This document shows, piece after piece, positions 21,930-31,313 of a stretch of 64,000 bases of DNA (position 1 is its first letter; each line of letters begins with the position of its first letter). The stretch lies in assembly GCA_002787635.1 (NCBI GenBank), contig PCXK01000017.1, positions 1 to 64,000 of the forward strand. Reading direction: 5' to 3'. Below the pieces are notes generated by a model. It searched no databases, was not told the origin of the DNA, and was given only the letters and a program-made list of their open reading frames with translations. The position numbers were made by a program, and so were the translations under genes. This DNA comes from Alphaproteobacteria bacterium CG11_big_fil_rev_8_21_14_0_20_39_49. GTDB lineage: Bacteria > Pseudomonadota > Alphaproteobacteria > Rickettsiales > UBA6187.

Positions 21930-23239
21930 TCCTTTTCTATATAAGATAAAAGATCATTTGCACGAAAATGGGACGGCGAGCCTTCTTTTAAGTGTTTTTT
22001 GGCAAGATTGACAAATTTGCGTACCTCGCTTTTATCGTCGGATAAATAGGCTTCTTCGGCAAGAGCCAGATTTGACATTCCAAAATCACCGCTTCTGCCA
22101 TAGGCAATCGCCAGTTGATGCCACGCAAAAGAATTACGCTGCTCCTCTAATACCGCCTGTCTTAGGTTGAGTATCGCTTTGTTTAAGTATTTTTCATCTT
22201 CAGTGGATATCTGAGCCGTAGCCAGAATAATTTTCAACAATACTGAATTAGGCAAAAGGTCGGCAGCCTTCTGATAATACGGCACTGACTCATTTACACT
22301 GCCGTTTTCAAATAATATCTGCCCTTTAAGCTCATTGAAGAACGGGTTTTCGGGAGCCATTTCAATCAGTGCGTCTATCTCTTTTATGGATTCTGTTATA
22401 TTGGGGACTTTATACTGGGCGATTGCCCTTCCATAACGAGCATTGATGCTATTATCCGTTTTCGGGTATTTTGCAAGCGTCTTTTCATAAGGCTCTAAGA
22501 ACGCATTTAATTTTACTATAGCCCGTTGAAATTTCCGTTTCTCTTCCTGTGTTCCCGTATAGCCTTTATATTTTGAGTTTTTTAGGTGGTTCTCAACATG
22601 TGATATCCTCTCTCTACTTAAAGGGTGGGTAAGGGTATAAGGGTTAAGTTCATCGTATATCTGGTTTTCTTTGCTATACAGAACCTCTAAAAGCTCTAAC
22701 AGTCCGCCTGATGATTTGCCTATTTTATCAAGATATGAAAGTGCAGCCTGATCAGCGGCTTCCTCATGGGTTCTTGAATGCTTTAAAAGCTGCCTTTGGG
22801 CTACATGCCCTGCACCTTGTGCAATGGCAACTCCGGCTTGCGGAGATCCTGCCGCAGCGGCTGCCAGACCAAGCATATAACCTAAAGTGGCTTTAAGCGA
22901 TGTAGCTTTATATTCTTCGGTAGTTCTAAGCAGGTGACCGCCTGCAATATGCCCCGTCTCGTGAGCCAGCACGCCTGTCAGTATGTTTGGGTTTTCGGAT
23001 ATCCCCAAGAGTCCGGTATTTATATAAATATTACTGCCGCCCGATACATATGCATTTATTTGCGGGTCGTTTATAATATATATATTTATCGAATCATGCG
23101 ATAATCCGGCAGCTTCAAATATCGGTTCGGAGATATCACGAAGTACATTTTCAATTTCCGCATCACGTATAATAGTAACAGCATAGGCACTCTGGCACAG
23201 AAGCGTTATTATAAGGATTATCTTCGAAAATATCTTCAT
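21926..23239 (-). CDS. Periplasmic M48 metalloprotease with TPR domain (BepA-like)
   Basis: This 437-residue protein has a signal peptide (MKIFSKIILIITLLCQSAYA), an M48 peptidase domain with the zinc site HETGHIAGGH and the third-ligand region EEAADQAALSYL, then TPR-like repeats in the second half (SVLLKIILATAQISTEDEKY and following). This layout is that of BepA/YfgC, which checks assembly of outer-membrane proteins such as LptD. Its neighbour on the other strand codes for a probable outer-membrane barrel. BepA is the best guess, but other M48-TPR proteins exist. Confidence 0.88.
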   Translation of the reverse strand: MKIFSKIILIITLLCQSAYAVTIIRDAEIENVLRDISEPIFEAAGLSHDSINIYIINDPQINAYVSGGSNIYINTGLLGISENPNILTGVLAHETGHIAGGHLLRTTEEYKATSLKATLGYMLGLAAAAAGSPQAGVAIAQGAGHVAQRQLLKHSRTHEEAADQAALSYLDKIGKSSGGLLELLEVLYSKENQIYDELNPYTLTHPLSRERISHVENHLKNSKYKGYTGTQEEKRKFQRAIVKLNAFLEPYEKTLAKYPKTDNSINARYGRAIAQYKVPNITESIKEIDALIEMAPENPFFNELKGQILFENGSVNESVPYYQKAADLLPNSVLLKIILATAQISTEDEKYLNKAILNLRQAVLEEQRNSFAWHQLAIAYGRSGDFGMSNLALAEEAYLSDDKSEVRKFVNLAKKHLKEGSPSHFRANDLLSYIEKD

Positions 23240-23318
23240 TATATTTGTTTATGTGTTACTAATTAGTCTATTATTAAGACTACACCAATTACGTTCAACC
23301 AACAACCAAAACTATATT

Positions 23319-24146
23319 ATGCATCAAACTTTATTCGTATTCGACATTGAAACTATTCCAGATACCCAAGCTGCCTATAACCTTACAGGTACAACCCAAA
23401 CTGATGAAGCGGCTTTAAGAGAGGAACTGGAAAACTATCATCTTGCAATTACCGACGGCAAAAATGCTTTCTTAAGGCAACCGTTCCATAAAGTTGTGGC
23501 TATAAGTTTTCTTGTGGCACAGATAGACAGGTCTTCAGACGGCGAGCAATACCATTTTAAGGAGTTGCGTTCAGGTGGGGAAGAAGGTGCTACGGAAAAA
23601 GAGCTAATCGAAGGGTGTTTTAGCTATTTAAGCAAAATAAAGCCGAGATTTGTAAGTTTTAACGGCAGGACTTTCGATATACCGGTAATGAAATACAGAG
23701 CTATGAAATATGGGATAGCAGTGCCTTGGTATTATAATTCAGGTGATAAATGGAACAGCTATTCTTCAAGATACAGCCTTGACTGGCACTGCGACCTGAT
23801 AGACGGATTGTCGGATTTCGGTGCGTCAGCCAGAATAAAGCTTAATGAAGTTTGTGCCATACTGGGCTTTCCGGGAAAGTTCGGGGTAGATGGCGGCAAA
23901 GTATCGCAAATGTTCGATAACGGAGAAATAAAAGCGATAAGGGATTATTGCGAAACCGATGTTTTGAACACCTACCTTGTATATTTAAGATATATGCAGC
24001 ATAGGGGAGAGCTATCAAAGAAAAATTATAATAAAGCAATAGATGATGTGCTGATGCTTATTGAAAATGAAGGGAATAAAAGAACGCATCTAAAAGAATT
24101 TTATGATGCATGGAAAGATTCCTGTGGTGGGGTGTTTGATTTATAA
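23319..24146 (+). CDS. Predicted 3'-5' exonuclease of the PolB-exonuclease type
   Basis: This 275-residue protein has an RNase H-like fold with DEDD-type motifs: TLFVFDIETIPD near the N-terminus (Exo I), FVSFNGRTFDIPVM (Exo II) and a C-terminal region RDYCETDVLNTYLVYLRY (Exo III). This matches the family of predicted 3'-5' exonucleases related to the PolB proofreading domain (Pfam DNA_pol_B_exo2). I chose ATG 23319; an upstream in-frame start would add 22 unlike residues. Its stop overlaps the end of the methyltransferase gene by six bases on the opposite strand. Confidence 0.82.
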   Translation: MHQTLFVFDIETIPDTQAAYNLTGTTQTDEAALREELENYHLAITDGKNAFLRQPFHKVVAISFLVAQIDRSSDGEQYHFKELRSGGEEGATEKELIEGCFSYLSKIKPRFVSFNGRTFDIPVMKYRAMKYGIAVPWYYNSGDKWNSYSSRYSLDWHCDLIDGLSDFGASARIKLNEVCAILGFPGKFGVDGGKVSQMFDNGEIKAIRDYCETDVLNTYLVYLRYMQHRGELSKKNYNKAIDDVLMLIENEGNKRTHLKEFYDAWKDSCGGVFDL

Positions 24147-25190
24147 ACGGCAAATGCTATATAAATCTTTTTTCCGGTAAAAATTATGATTAAAAGCAGT
24201 ATGATTTTCGGCAAGATCAATGTAAATTTTTGTAGCTAAAGCCGTTGCAAATTCTACAGGTACGGCGTTCCCAACCATTTTATACCCATCGGCAAGTGAA
24301 TTATACACAAATTTATGGCTGTCGGGAAATGTTTGAATCCTTGCACATTCACGTAATGATAGCCTTCTATATAACTTTTCAAAACCCTTTTTAAAAATGA
24401 ATTTGTCCTTACCGACTTTTTCCATTTGCGGTGCCGAAGGGTGAATGGGTGCGTGCCTTCCTCCTGCTTGTATAGTAAAAGAAGGCTCGTCCCATGTTCG
24501 GACTCTGTTTCTTGACATAAACATTGTCGACCAACCGCCGGTCATATATTCGTTATTTAGAATATTCATACCATGTCCGTTAGTTTTATTCTTATCTAGT
24601 GCCGGAACTGCCAAGCCGTTTAAGTCATAGATACTATCACGTAATGTCGGAATATAATTTGAAGGTGTCGGAAAGGTGAAGCTCTTATTTAGTCGTTCGT
24701 GATAACCGATTATTATTACTCTTTTTCTGTCTTGCGGAACATTGTAATTTTTGGCATTAAGTAACTTATACGATATATTGTACCCTAATTTACGAAAGCT
24801 ATTTAAAATATCATTGAATGCTTCTGCGTGTTTTTCAAATAGTATTCCGGCAACATTCTCAGCTAAAAAAAATTTTGGCTGTTTATCTTTTAATATACGG
24901 ATATATTCATAAAATAATTTACCCCTTGAATCGTTTATTCCCCTTCCTGAGCCTGCTTCGCTCCAGCTTTGGCAAGGAGGACCGCCGATAATACCATCTA
25001 TATCACTTGGAATATCAACGGAAGGAACGTCAACAATGCTTCTTCTATCCAAAACCGTATCGGGGAAATTATAGCTATATGTATCCCATATGGTTTTGTC
25101 ATATTCATTTGCCCATATAGTCTTGAACCCTGCTTTTTCAAATCCTAGGTCTAAGCCGCCACAACCTGAAAACAGAGAAATTAGTTTCAT
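24141..25190 (-). CDS. DNA (cytosine-5-)-methyltransferase, HaeIII-like (probable GGCC)
   Basis: This 349-residue protein shows the ordered m5C methyltransferase motifs: I LFSGCGGLDLGFEKAGF, IV GGPPCQSWSEAGSGRG with the catalytic Cys, VI AENVAGI, VIII QDRKRVIIIG, IX RECARIQTFP and X GNAVP. The stretch between VIII and IX, including PALDKNKTNG, FMSRNRVR and EPSFTIQAGGR, follows M.HaeIII closely as I remember it, so the target is probably the inner C of GGCC. The gene lies three bases after the restriction gene on the same strand. Specificity is inferred; sequencing for modified bases would settle it. Confidence 0.93.
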   Translation of the reverse strand: MKLISLFSGCGGLDLGFEKAGFKTIWANEYDKTIWDTYSYNFPDTVLDRRSIVDVPSVDIPSDIDGIIGGPPCQSWSEAGSGRGINDSRGKLFYEYIRILKDKQPKFFLAENVAGILFEKHAEAFNDILNSFRKLGYNISYKLLNAKNYNVPQDRKRVIIIGYHERLNKSFTFPTPSNYIPTLRDSIYDLNGLAVPALDKNKTNGHGMNILNNEYMTGGWSTMFMSRNRVRTWDEPSFTIQAGGRHAPIHPSAPQMEKVGKDKFIFKKGFEKLYRRLSLRECARIQTFPDSHKFVYNSLADGYKMVGNAVPVEFATALATKIYIDLAENHTAFNHNFYRKKDLYSICRL

Positions 25191-25193
25191 TGT

Positions 25194-26054
25194 TTAACCT
25201 ACATGTTTTATTAGTTTGCAATCCATTAGCCTTGCCGGATTATCGGGAAATTGAATTCTAATATCATCAACAAAAATGCCATCAAGACCTTCTATGTTAT
25301 TCCTGTCATCTTGGTTAAAAGAGTCGTATTTTTCTTTTTTCATAATTGATATAACAGAAAATTCAGAGTTTTTTATCTCGGTTTTATCTATAACGTCTTT
25401 AAAAATATCAATCGGATTCTTAATTATCCACATTCCTCTTATCCTAAGATAAGTTATACCTAACGGGTCGATTGATTCAACTCCTCCTAATTCGTTAGTT
25501 TCTTTTAAAACTATATCCGGAATATCATTTAGACCTTCAGTTATTTTATCACTTATTCTGCTATAAATATCTTTTCCGGCTGCGAAGCAATCACCATAGA
25601 TAAACCATAACGCCTTGATTTTTTCTTTTGGCGTTATTCCTATAACATATAGTATATCTTTTTCAATCCAACCACCGTTTTCATTCTCACAGTTTCGGCA
25701 TGATTGAATTATACGTGTATCATTTGAGTATAGTTTATTTTTTGGATGTGAGCTATTAAGCTGTATTGTACTTGCAATGCCATCTAGTTTTTTTACTTCA
25801 ACAGCATCGCTATTTTTTATGATAAAATCAGGAGGATTATTTTGGTTGCCATAATATGAGAATTCGTCACTGTATCTTTCCTTTATAAGGCTTATATTGC
25901 TTTCACCAATTGTGTTGCAAAAAGAATCCTTTATGTATTCCTCCAAAGCATCACCCATGTTGTTAGCACGGTTTAAGCTTTTATAGACTTTTTTTAACTC
26001 TCGTTTGTCACTAGTTAAAATATTATAAATTGCTTTTAGAATATTGGTGGTCAT
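25194..26054 (-). CDS. Type II restriction endonuclease, NgoPII-like (probable GGCC)
   Basis: This 286-residue protein has the segments NNMGDALEEYIKD and GNQNNPPDFIIKNSDAVEVKK, the second being a PD-(D/E)xK nuclease site (PD...EVK). A pattern of cysteines follows (SCRNCENENGGWIEKDILYV). These match the NgoPII family of restriction enzymes (Pfam RE_NgoPII), which cut GGCC. It precedes its methyltransferase in what looks like a two-gene operon. The gene is rather AT-rich, as restriction genes often are. No frameshift or stop is seen, so it is probably active. Confidence 0.88.
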   Translation of the reverse strand: MTTNILKAIYNILTSDKRELKKVYKSLNRANNMGDALEEYIKDSFCNTIGESNISLIKERYSDEFSYYGNQNNPPDFIIKNSDAVEVKKLDGIASTIQLNSSHPKNKLYSNDTRIIQSCRNCENENGGWIEKDILYVIGITPKEKIKALWFIYGDCFAAGKDIYSRISDKITEGLNDIPDIVLKETNELGGVESIDPLGITYLRIRGMWIIKNPIDIFKDVIDKTEIKNSEFSVISIMKKEKYDSFNQDDRNNIEGLDGIFVDDIRIQFPDNPARLMDCKLIKHVG

Positions 26055-26205
26055 ATTTAAAAACTATCTTTTTATTAACTGAAAATTTAAATATCTTTAA
26101 CACTATATGCAATCTCCATATATAAACTAATAATTTGCTTTTATTAAGTCAAATATGTATAAATGCATGACTTAACGTCATGCCGAACTTTTTAGATTAT
26201 TGAGT

Positions 26206-27450
26206 ATGAGTCATAAATTACAGCCCGTAAGAGGAACTAAGGATATCCTGAGCGATGAGTTCAGGGTATTTAGCCATGTGCAAAAAACCGCAAGAAAAGT
26301 CAGTTCCCTGTATGGCTTTAAGGAAATATCTACACCTATTTTTGAATTTACGGAAGTTTTTGCCAAAACTCTCGGTGAAGAATCCGATGTTGTCGGCAAG
26401 GAAATGTATGTTTTTGAAGACAGGGGGGGTGAGAGCATAACGCTACGCCCTGAATTTACGGCGGGTATCGCAAGAGCTTTCATATCGGGCGGTTTAACTA
26501 ATCAATTGCCTTTGAAGCTGTTTTCTACCGGTCCGCTCTTCAGGTATGAGCGTCCGCAAAAAGGCAGGCAGCGTCAGTTCCACCAGATAAATTTCGAGAT
26601 GCTTGGCGTTGCCGACTATACGTCCGACGTTGAGGTTATATCAATGGCAGCTCATATTTTAGAAGCACTTGGCGTATCCGATAAAATAAAATTAGAGATA
26701 AATTCGCTGGGTGATAAAGAATCACGTGAGAAATACCGTGATGCTCTGGTTGACTACTTAAATGATTATAAGAATGACCTTTCGGACGATTCAAAGATAC
26801 GTCTGGAGAAAAACCCTATGCGTATTTTGGATTCAAAAGATGATGGTGATAAGAAGATAGTGGAAAATGCACCCTCAATTTCAGAATATTATAGCAATGA
26901 GGCAGCGGAATTTTTCGCTAATGTTAAAAGCGGACTTGAAAGTCTGGGTGTGAGTTACAGTGTAAATAGCCGTTTGGTAAGAGGGCTTGATTATTATTGC
27001 CATACTGCATTTGAATTTACAACCGATGCTTTGGGTTCTCAAAACGCAGTCCTTGCAGGCGGAAGGTATGACGGGCTTATTTCAATGATGGGTGGGGCGG
27101 ATACTCCGGCGGTTGGTTTTGCAGGAGGAGTTGAGCGTCTTGTTGCCTTGTTCGGTAAAGAAATTCCCGATATAAGACCTGTAGTTCTTATACCTATCGG
27201 TGAAAAAGCTGAAAAGCAGGCTGCTTTATTAGCTGGCGTTTTACGAAAAGAAGGAATATATATCGAACTTGGATATTCCGGAAATGTAAAAAAACGTATG
27301 AAGAGGGCTAACGGTATGAATGCTAAGGCTGCCGTTATTTTCGGTGATGACGAAATCGCCGCTAAGGTTGCTAAGGTAAAGGACTTTGATAGCGGTGAAG
27401 AAGTGGATATATCCGTGGATAAGTTGGTGGATAAGTTGAAAAGCGTTTAA
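26206..27450 (+). CDS. hisS: Histidine--tRNA ligase
   Basis: This 414-residue class II synthetase contains PVRGTKDILSDE at the start, LRPEFTAGIARA (motif 2 entry), FRYERPQKGRQRQFHQ, the histidine-specific LVRGLDYYCHTAFEF and the motif 3 segment AVGFAGGVERL. It charges tRNA-His. A TTG at 26200 is in frame, but ATG 26206 gives the usual N-terminus MSHKLQPVRG. It stands alone between the restriction operon and a palindromic spacer element. Confidence 0.96.
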   Translation: MSHKLQPVRGTKDILSDEFRVFSHVQKTARKVSSLYGFKEISTPIFEFTEVFAKTLGEESDVVGKEMYVFEDRGGESITLRPEFTAGIARAFISGGLTNQLPLKLFSTGPLFRYERPQKGRQRQFHQINFEMLGVADYTSDVEVISMAAHILEALGVSDKIKLEINSLGDKESREKYRDALVDYLNDYKNDLSDDSKIRLEKNPMRILDSKDDGDKKIVENAPSISEYYSNEAAEFFANVKSGLESLGVSYSVNSRLVRGLDYYCHTAFEFTTDALGSQNAVLAGGRYDGLISMMGGADTPAVGFAGGVERLVALFGKEIPDIRPVVLIPIGEKAEKQAALLAGVLRKEGIYIELGYSGNVKKRMKRANGMNAKAAVIFGDDEIAAKVAKVKDFDSGEEVDISVDKLVDKLKSV

Positions 27451-27459
27451 ATTAATAAG

Positions 27460-27594
27460 GAATTGTACGTTTAATGGTTGAGTCGTTAGAATTAGTTTTT
27501 TGTCATGCTGAATTTATTTCAGCATCTCATTTTACCTAGAAAAGACCCTGAAACAAGTTCATCGGTGACAAATCAACAATTGAACGTACAATTC
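27460..27594. repeat. Nested palindromic spacer element 2
   Basis: The outer arms 27460-27481 and 27573-27594 are inverted repeats with 20 of 22 matching bases (core GAATTGTACGTT). The inside holds GTCATGCTGAATTTATTTCAGCATC, a palindrome nearly identical to the one in element 1, and a degenerate second copy, CTGAAACAAGTTCAT. The outer arms do not resemble those of elements 1 or 3. It fills the hisS-prfA spacer. Confidence 0.82.
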
Positions 27595-27654
27595 AGAATA
27601 AAATAAGACACCCAAAAAGGTGTTCAGGGTGAAAAAAATCGGTAATATAAGAAT

Positions 27655-28719
27655 ATGGAATTTAAAGAAAAGTTAGAAAATATAATAAAACAACATCAGG
27701 ATCTTGAGCAGAAAATAGCAGACCCTTCCGCTATGAATCAGCAGGAGTTTGCAAAACTTTCAAAAGAATATTCCGATAGGGTGCATGTAGTTGAGCTTGC
27801 TAAAGAATATATAATTGCTTTTAAAGAGCAGGAAGATTTGAAAGAGATGCTGGAAGACCCTGAAATGAAGGATATGGCAGAAGAAGAACTTTATGATATA
27901 AGAAAGAAGCTGCCTAAACTTGAAAAGCAGATAAAGATTGCGTTGCTGCCCAAAGATAAGGCGGATAGTAAAAACGCTATTTTGGAAATAAGGGCAGGAA
28001 CAGGAGGGGAGGAAGCCGCTTTATTCGCCGGTAACCTGTTTCGCATGTATCAGCGTTATTCTGAAAAACGCGGCTGGCAAATGGAAATATTGTCAATGTC
28101 CGAAACCGGTATAGGTGGTGTTAAGGAAGCTTCCGCAAATATTATAGGCAAAGATGTATTCGCACGTATGAAGTTTGAATCGGGCGTGCATAGGGTGCAA
28201 CGTGTTCCTGAAACCGAAACAAGCGGAAGGGTGCATACTTCGGCCGCAACGGTAGCAGTGCTGCCGGAGGCAGAGGATGTAGATGTTAAGATAGAAGAAA
28301 AAGACTTGCGTATAGACGTTTTCAGAGCAAGCGGTCCGGGTGGACAGTCGGTAAATACAACAGATAGTGCCGTGCGTATTACCCACATTCCTACGGGTAT
28401 AGTTGTTTCGCAGCAAGATGAAAAATCACAGCATAAGAACCGTGCCAAGGCAATGAAAGTGCTGATGGCAAGAATATATGATATGGAGCGTGCAAAAGTC
28501 GATGCCGCAAGAGCCGCTGACAGAAAAAGTCAGGTAGGCACAGGTGACCGTTCCGAAAGGATAAGGACATATAACTATCCGCAAGGCAGGGTTTCCGACC
28601 ACCGTATCAACCTGACATTATATAAGATACATGAAATTGTCGAAGGCGGTGAACTCGATGAGGTAATTGACGCACTGATATCCGAAGATCAGGCGGAAAG
28701 ATTGGCTACTGCTGTTTAG
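27655..28719 (+). CDS. prfA: Peptide chain release factor 1
   Basis: This 354-residue protein has RF1 length and carries the GGQ loop that enters the peptidyl transferase centre ([20 protein letters not shown]), preceded by the codon-recognition domain ([20 protein letters not shown], with the RF1-type PET segment) for UAA and UAG. The C-terminal [12 protein letters not shown] is also typical. In many bacteria prmC, which methylates the GGQ glutamine, follows; here an unrelated gene on the opposite strand follows instead. Confidence 0.97.
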   Translation: MEFKEKLENIIKQHQDLEQKIADPSAMNQQEFAKLSKEYSDRVHVVELAKEYIIAFKEQEDLKEMLEDPEMKDMAEEELYDIRKKLPKLEKQIKIALLPKDKADSKNAILEIRAGTGGEEAALFAGNLFRMYQRYSEKRGWQMEILSMSETGIGGVKEASANIIGKDVFARMKFESGVHRVQRVPETETSGRVHTSAATVAVLPEAEDVDVKIEEKDLRIDVFRASGPGGQSVNTTDSAVRITHIPTGIVVSQQDEKSQHKNRAKAMKVLMARIYDMERAKVDAARAADRKSQVGTGDRSERIRTYNYPQGRVSDHRINLTLYKIHEIVEGGELDEVIDALISEDQAERLATAV

Positions 28720-28724
28720 AGATA

Positions 28725-29201
28725 TTATCTAAGATGTTCTATTTGTTCTCCGCGAGTTATATCTTTGTAATCGCTAATTTTGTTTAATATCTGTATCTCA
28801 GGCATTTGTTGTATTTCTTCAAGGCTTTTGTTATTACTTTCATCGGATTGAACTTGTTCAATAAAATAAATACTCATGTCGTTTATCCTTTTTGCATCAA
28901 TCTTATCCGCTCGTCTTGACATTATTATTTTATCAGAATTATTTCTGTTATATATGGCTCCTAACGGATCAACTACCGACTCTGATAATGCTTTTAAGTC
29001 TTTCATGAAATTTAGTTCCTCTTTGCCATACTGTAAGCCTTGTTTTTTGTTTTCTATAGCATTTATAATGCAAACGTCATTATAGGGTTTTATATCGGCT
29101 TCGTATATATCAAGTATCTTGGTACGCAAGGCTATTAGCTCAGACATTTTTTTTCTAGAGCCGACTCCTAGCCCTTCAGAGTTATTATATCTTTTTGACA
29201 T
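28725..29201 (-). CDS. Uncharacterised cytoplasmic protein
   Basis: I do not recognise this 158-residue protein. It is hydrophilic, rich in Asn, Lys, Glu and Ile, with predicted helices (ELIALRTKILDIYEAD, EELNFMKDLKALSESV) and no signal peptide or membrane segment. The start ATG 29201 is followed by MSKRYNNSEGLGVGSRKK. It is convergent with prfA, five bases from its stop. No other frame here competes, so it is probably real and lineage-specific. Confidence 0.55.
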   Translation of the reverse strand: MSKRYNNSEGLGVGSRKKMSELIALRTKILDIYEADIKPYNDVCIINAIENKKQGLQYGKEELNFMKDLKALSESVVDPLGAIYNRNNSDKIIMSRRADKIDAKRINDMSIYFIEQVQSDESNNKSLEEIQQMPEIQILNKISDYKDITRGEQIEHLR

Positions 29202-29297
29202 CTTATTTATCAGCTTATTATGTTATGCAGGCAGCATTTCATTGCTATTATTGTAGCATAATAATGTCGTTTTGTCAAATTTAGGGGGTAACCTAAC

Positions 29298-30803
29298 CTA
29301 ACCGAACTTAATACCTTGAGCCAGTTGAGGAGCTTCCTGTCCGTAATAAGTAGTGCTTGTCTGACGACGCATATAGGCTTTCCATGAGTCTGAACCCGAT
29401 TCACGTCCGCCTCCGGTTTCTTTTTCGCCTCCGAATGCTCCGCCTATTTCCGCACCTGATGTGCCTATATTTACATTGGCAATACCGCAATCGCTATATT
29501 GCTTGAAAATCTCGGCTTCACGTAAATCATTAGTGAATATTGCAGATGATAAACCTTGCGGTACATCATTTTGCATTTTTATTGCACCGCACAAATCGTC
29601 AAAAGGCATTACATATAAAATTGGGGCGAATGTCTCTTTCTTAACAATGTCCTCCTGCTCTTTTATCATAACAAGTGCAGGCTCTACATAATATGCATTG
29701 GGGAATTTCTTCTCTAATATCCTTTTGCCTCCGACAATTTTAGCGTCTTTATAATTACGCACGATATTCAGGCTGTTCTGTATATTATTAAATGCCTCTT
29801 CATCAATTAACGGTCCTATTAGAGTGCCGTCTTTCAAAGGATTGCCTACTTTTTTCGGCAATCCTGAATAGGCAACCCTTAATTTTTCAAAGAATTTGTT
29901 ATATATATCGTTATGGACAAATACACGCCTTGTTGATGTGCAACGCTGACCTGCCGTACCTACCGCACCAAATAATATTGACGGCAACGCTACATCAAAA
30001 TCAGCGGAGGGGGTAACTATAACAGCATTATTACCGCCTAATTCCAATATTGATTTACCCATTCTTGATGCAGCATGCTGACCTACAACCTTGCCCATCG
30101 CACTGCTTCCTGTGGCACTTATTAAAGGAATGCGGCTGTCATTTACTATCTGTTCTCCGATATTGGCAAAACCTAGCACCACTTGCGAGATGTCTTTATG
30201 TTCTTCCATACCTGATTTTTTTAGGGCGTTTTGGAAAACAGCCTGACAGGCAAGGGCGGTAAGAGGGGTTTTTTCAGAGGGTTTCCAGATAACCGAGTCA
30301 CCGCAGATAATTGCAATCGCAGTATTCCAAGCCCATACGGCAACGGGGAAATTAAACGCACTGATGATTCCAACAGGACCAAGGGGAAGCCAGTTTTCAT
30401 GCATAACGTGCATTGGGCGTTCTGACGGAAGGGTAAGTCCGCCTATCCGGCGTGAAAGACCGACGGCAAAATCACAGATATCTATCATTTCCTGAACTTC
30501 ACCCAGACCTTCCTGTAATATCTTTCCGCACTCCATAGTAACTAGTTCTGCCAGATTCTCTTTATTTTCCCTTAGCTCGTTACCGAAGCATCTGATAATC
30601 TCCCCACGTTTCGGAGCAGGCACATCACGCCATTTTTCAAATGCAGTTACAGACTTTGCTATCTTTTCATCGGCGGTTTGATGGTCGTCGGCATGGATAC
30701 TTGCAAGATGGCTTCCGTCAATCGGCGAATATACTTCTATATCACGCCCCTTAAAGTCATCTAGTTTCACACCCAATTCTTTCAAAGTTTTTTTAGCGTT
30801 CAT
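29298..30803 (-). CDS. Aldehyde dehydrogenase, ALDH7 (antiquitin) type
   Basis: This 501-residue NAD-dependent aldehyde dehydrogenase has AFNFPVAVWAWNTAIAI (cofactor-binding region), WKPSEKTPLTA, the catalytic glutamate in ELGGNNAVIV and the nucleophile in GTAGQRCTSTRR. The C-terminal half ends with GTSGAEIGGAFGGEKETGGG. The FNFPVAVW start and ELGGNN/GQRCTSTRR forms point to the ALDH7A1 subfamily, whose known members oxidise alpha-aminoadipate semialdehyde in lysine breakdown. No other lysine-pathway gene is close, so the substrate is a guess. Confidence 0.88.
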   Translation of the reverse strand: MNAKKTLKELGVKLDDFKGRDIEVYSPIDGSHLASIHADDHQTADEKIAKSVTAFEKWRDVPAPKRGEIIRCFGNELRENKENLAELVTMECGKILQEGLGEVQEMIDICDFAVGLSRRIGGLTLPSERPMHVMHENWLPLGPVGIISAFNFPVAVWAWNTAIAIICGDSVIWKPSEKTPLTALACQAVFQNALKKSGMEEHKDISQVVLGFANIGEQIVNDSRIPLISATGSSAMGKVVGQHAASRMGKSILELGGNNAVIVTPSADFDVALPSILFGAVGTAGQRCTSTRRVFVHNDIYNKFFEKLRVAYSGLPKKVGNPLKDGTLIGPLIDEEAFNNIQNSLNIVRNYKDAKIVGGKRILEKKFPNAYYVEPALVMIKEQEDIVKKETFAPILYVMPFDDLCGAIKMQNDVPQGLSSAIFTNDLREAEIFKQYSDCGIANVNIGTSGAEIGGAFGGEKETGGGRESGSDSWKAYMRRQTSTTYYGQEAPQLAQGIKFG

Positions 30804-30893
30804 TTTGCCCCCTAAAGATATTTGTACCTTAATCCTATAGCAAGATACTATATATTTTATATCTAATCCAGTGCATTATGGGACGTAGTTCGG

Positions 30894-31313
30894 CTATATG
30901 GTCGGGGAAGAATCCTTACCTTCGTTTTGACGTTCAGCTATTTCGTGAGGTCTTAACGCTTTGGGTTTTACTAATCGGGTGTATCCGGGCGGATTTTTTT
31001 GAATTGAATCCGTAAAAAAAGGCATAGTTTTTTGTTCAACAGGTGATGCGGTAACCGTTCTAAAGCTAGTGGCATATGTTTCATTTGTCGGTTGCATGGC
31101 TGCTTCACCTAAATTAAAAGCCGGTATGACAGGCTGGCATGTTAAAGCGGTTAACTCTTTGCTGCATGGTGTTGATGCATCTGTGTTCGGTGTACCATTT
31201 ACAGATGGCGACAAGTCCGGATTTTGTCTTCCGTCTGCGGGGAGCATTTGAGCTAAAATTCTTGGCGAAATCACATTTTCTGGTGTGATAGACCTGTTTT
31301 CATCGTTATCCAT
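30894..31313 (-). CDS. Uncharacterised Pro/Thr-rich protein
   Basis: I do not recognise this 139-residue protein. It has low hydrophobicity, with many Pro, Thr, Ser and Asn residues, and looks disordered (for example SPSVNGTPNTDASTPCSK). I chose the ATG at 31313 (MDNDENRSITPEN) because GGAG lies nine bases before it, instead of the upstream ATG at 31328. A perfect 14-bp palindrome overlaps the predicted promoter and the ribosome binding site. It could be a secreted effector-like orphan, but that is not shown by the sequence. Confidence 0.5.
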   Translation of the reverse strand: MDNDENRSITPENVISPRILAQMLPADGRQNPDLSPSVNGTPNTDASTPCSKELTALTCQPVIPAFNLGEAAMQPTNETYATSFRTVTASPVEQKTMPFFTDSIQKNPPGYTRLVKPKALRPHEIAERQNEGKDSSPTI

